Assembly: GCF_000744705.1 (NCBI RefSeq)
Contig: NZ_JQML01000001.1
Span: forward strand, 9,248,017-9,312,016
Length of the DNA: 64,000 nt
Source of the DNA: Streptacidiphilus albus JL83
GTDB taxonomy: Bacteria; Actinomycetota; Actinomycetes; Streptomycetales; Streptomycetaceae
Direction of reading: 5' to 3'
Below, one piece after another: positions 62,880 through 64,000 of this stretch (within the stretch, counting starts at the first letter, position 1; each line of letters starts with the position of its first letter). Under the pieces are notes generated by a model. That model saw only the letters and a program-made list of their open reading frames with translations, was not told the DNA's origin and searched no databases. The position numbers and the translations under genes are program-made.

Positions 62880-64000
62880 ATGCCCACCTCTCCCGTCCTC
62901 CGTGTCGACTCCGAGACCGGCCGCCTGCGCCAGGTCGTCCTGCACCGCCCCGGCCTGGAACTGTCCCGGCTCACCCCGGGCAACGTGGACGAGCTGCTGT
63001 TCGACGACATCCTGTGGGCCGAACGGGCCCGCGAGGAGCACGACGCCTTCGCCCAGGTCCTGCGCGACCACGGGGTCCGCGTCCACTACTACGCCGAACT
63101 CCTCGCCCGGACCCTCGACCTCCCCGAGGCCCGCAGCTGGCTCCTGGACCAGGTCATCGCCGACGGCACCGTCGGCCCGGCCCTGGTCGACCCGGTCCGC
63201 GCCCTGTGCGCGGACCTCGACGGGCAGACCCTGGCCGAGTACCTCATCGGCGGCGTCCTCAAGGACGACCTGCGGATCACGAACCCGCACAGCCTGGTCT
63301 GGAACAACCTCGGCGAACAGGACTTCGCCCTGCCGCCGCTGCCCAACCACCTCTTCCCGCGCGACAACTCCTGCTGGATCGGCGACCACTGCACCGTCAA
63401 CCCGATGGCCAAGCCCGCCCGCCGGCGGGAGACCCTGCACAGCGCCGCGATCTACCGCTTCCACCCGTTGTTCGCCGACGCTGCGGCCCCGCTGATCGAC
63501 GGCACCACCGCAGTCCCCGGTACCACGCTGGAGGGTGGTGACGTCCACTCCCTGGCTCCCGGCGTCGCCATGGTCGGCATGGGCGAGCGCACCACCCCGC
63601 AGGCCGTCGAGGCACTCGCCCAGCGCCTGTTCGCCACCGGCACCGCGCACCGCCTGATCGCCGTCCAGCTGCCACGCAGCCGCGCGTTCATGCACCTCGA
63701 CACGGTCATGACGATGATCGACAAGGACGCCTTCGCCGTCTACCCGGGGCTCGCCGACTCGCTCCGCTCCTGGACACTCACCCCGAGCACGGAGCGGCCC
63801 ACCGGCTTCGAGGTCACCCCCGACGCCGACCTCGCCGGCTCCCTGGCCGGTGCCCTGGACCTGGACAAGGTCCGGTTCCTGTCCGCCACCCAGGACGTGC
63901 GGGCCGCCGAGCGCGAGCAGTGGGACGACGGCAGCAACTTCCTCGCCCTGGCCCCCGGCGTGGTCGTCGGCTACGAGCGCAACGTCACCACCAACACCTA
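62880..64000 (+). CDS. arcA: Arginine deiminase, cut by the right window edge
   Basis: 373 residues are visible. Typical blocks: LRQVVLHRPGLELSRLTPGN at the start, LFPRDNSCW (usual FTRD), GGDVHSLAPG (Glu/Gly of the active site), RAFMHLDTVMTMID with catalytic His, and WDDGSNFLAL. The catalytic Cys near residue 400 lies outside the window. Converts arginine to citrulline and ammonia, first step of the arginine deiminase pathway (ATP yield without respiration). Operon with the upstream permease. Confidence 0.92.
   Translation, partial: MPTSPVLRVDSETGRLRQVVLHRPGLELSRLTPGNVDELLFDDILWAERAREEHDAFAQVLRDHGVRVHYYAELLARTLDLPEARSWLLDQVIADGTVGPALVDPVRALCADLDGQTLAEYLIGGVLKDDLRITNPHSLVWNNLGEQDFALPPLPNHLFPRDNSCWIGDHCTVNPMAKPARRRETLHSAAIYRFHPLFADAAAPLIDGTTAVPGTTLEGGDVHSLAPGVAMVGMGERTTPQAVEALAQRLFATGTAHRLIAVQLPRSRAFMHLDTVMTMIDKDAFAVYPGLADSLRSWTLTPSTERPTGFEVTPDADLAGSLAGALDLDKVRFLSATQDVRAAEREQWDDGSNFLALAPGVVVGYERNVTTNT

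Overview
The window is about 70% GC DNA of a streptomycete-like actinomycete. Coding regions are strongly GC3-biased. Markers of this group include a WhiB protein, a SARP-type DNA-binding domain, many Tat/Sec-secreted proteins, an IclR-controlled catabolic operon, and a SigB-type promoter in front of a 24-aa membrane peptide. I recognise no tRNA, rRNA or CRISPR array.

Layout. 0-12 kb: a DUF1254/DUF1214 gene cut by the left edge, a relic of a second copy, an MFS exporter, secreted proteins (SGNH hydrolase, NlpC/P60-like, lipoprotein), a Tat-exported thiamine-diphosphate decarboxylase, a DUF2079 membrane protein, two very small genes and a 62-nt perfect palindrome. 12-14 kb: WhiB, STAS and GNAT proteins. 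14.2-23.2 kb: an aromatic meta-cleavage cluster. An IclR regulator, cupin and flavin monooxygenase sit on the minus strand. Opposite them is a tightly overlapped plus-strand operon of SDR, cupin, MhpC-, MhpB-, MhpD-, MhpF- and MhpE-like enzymes, ending in pyruvate and acetyl-CoA. 23.3-28.0 kb: secreted lipase, secreted protein, ArsR regulator and S53 protease, plus a transposase relic.

28.2-39.7 kb holds the first candidate system. Divergent from a UDP-sulfoquinovose synthase (SqdB/SQD1) gene runs an operon of APS reductase (cysH), ATP sulfurylase (cysD, cysN), an HlyD-like membrane fusion protein, a processive family-2 glycosyltransferase and a secreted glycoamylase-fold protein. CysDN plus CysH make sulfite from sulfate. 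SqdB uses sulfite to make UDP-sulfoquinovose. No sulfite reductase and no SQDG glycosyltransferase are present. The inference is a dedicated sulfosugar-containing polysaccharide made and exported by this locus.

40.6-55.1 kb holds the second candidate system, a defence-like island. It contains a TIR-like/S1 fusion protein, a divergent SARP-receiver fusion regulator, and a minus-strand overlapped operon of pseudokinase/SF1 helicase, PLD-like protein and GHKL ATPase. The helicase-kinase plus PLD pair resembles type I Mokosh. An IS1182-like element with 19-nt inverted repeats and a target duplication has landed in the last codons of the helicase gene. Removing it in silico restores an open frame whose stop overlaps the PLD start.

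55.8-64 kb: Tat-exported amine oxidase, Pro-rich surface protein, DUF4239 membrane protein, a two-TM protein, and an arginine permease plus arginine deiminase pair cut by the right edge.
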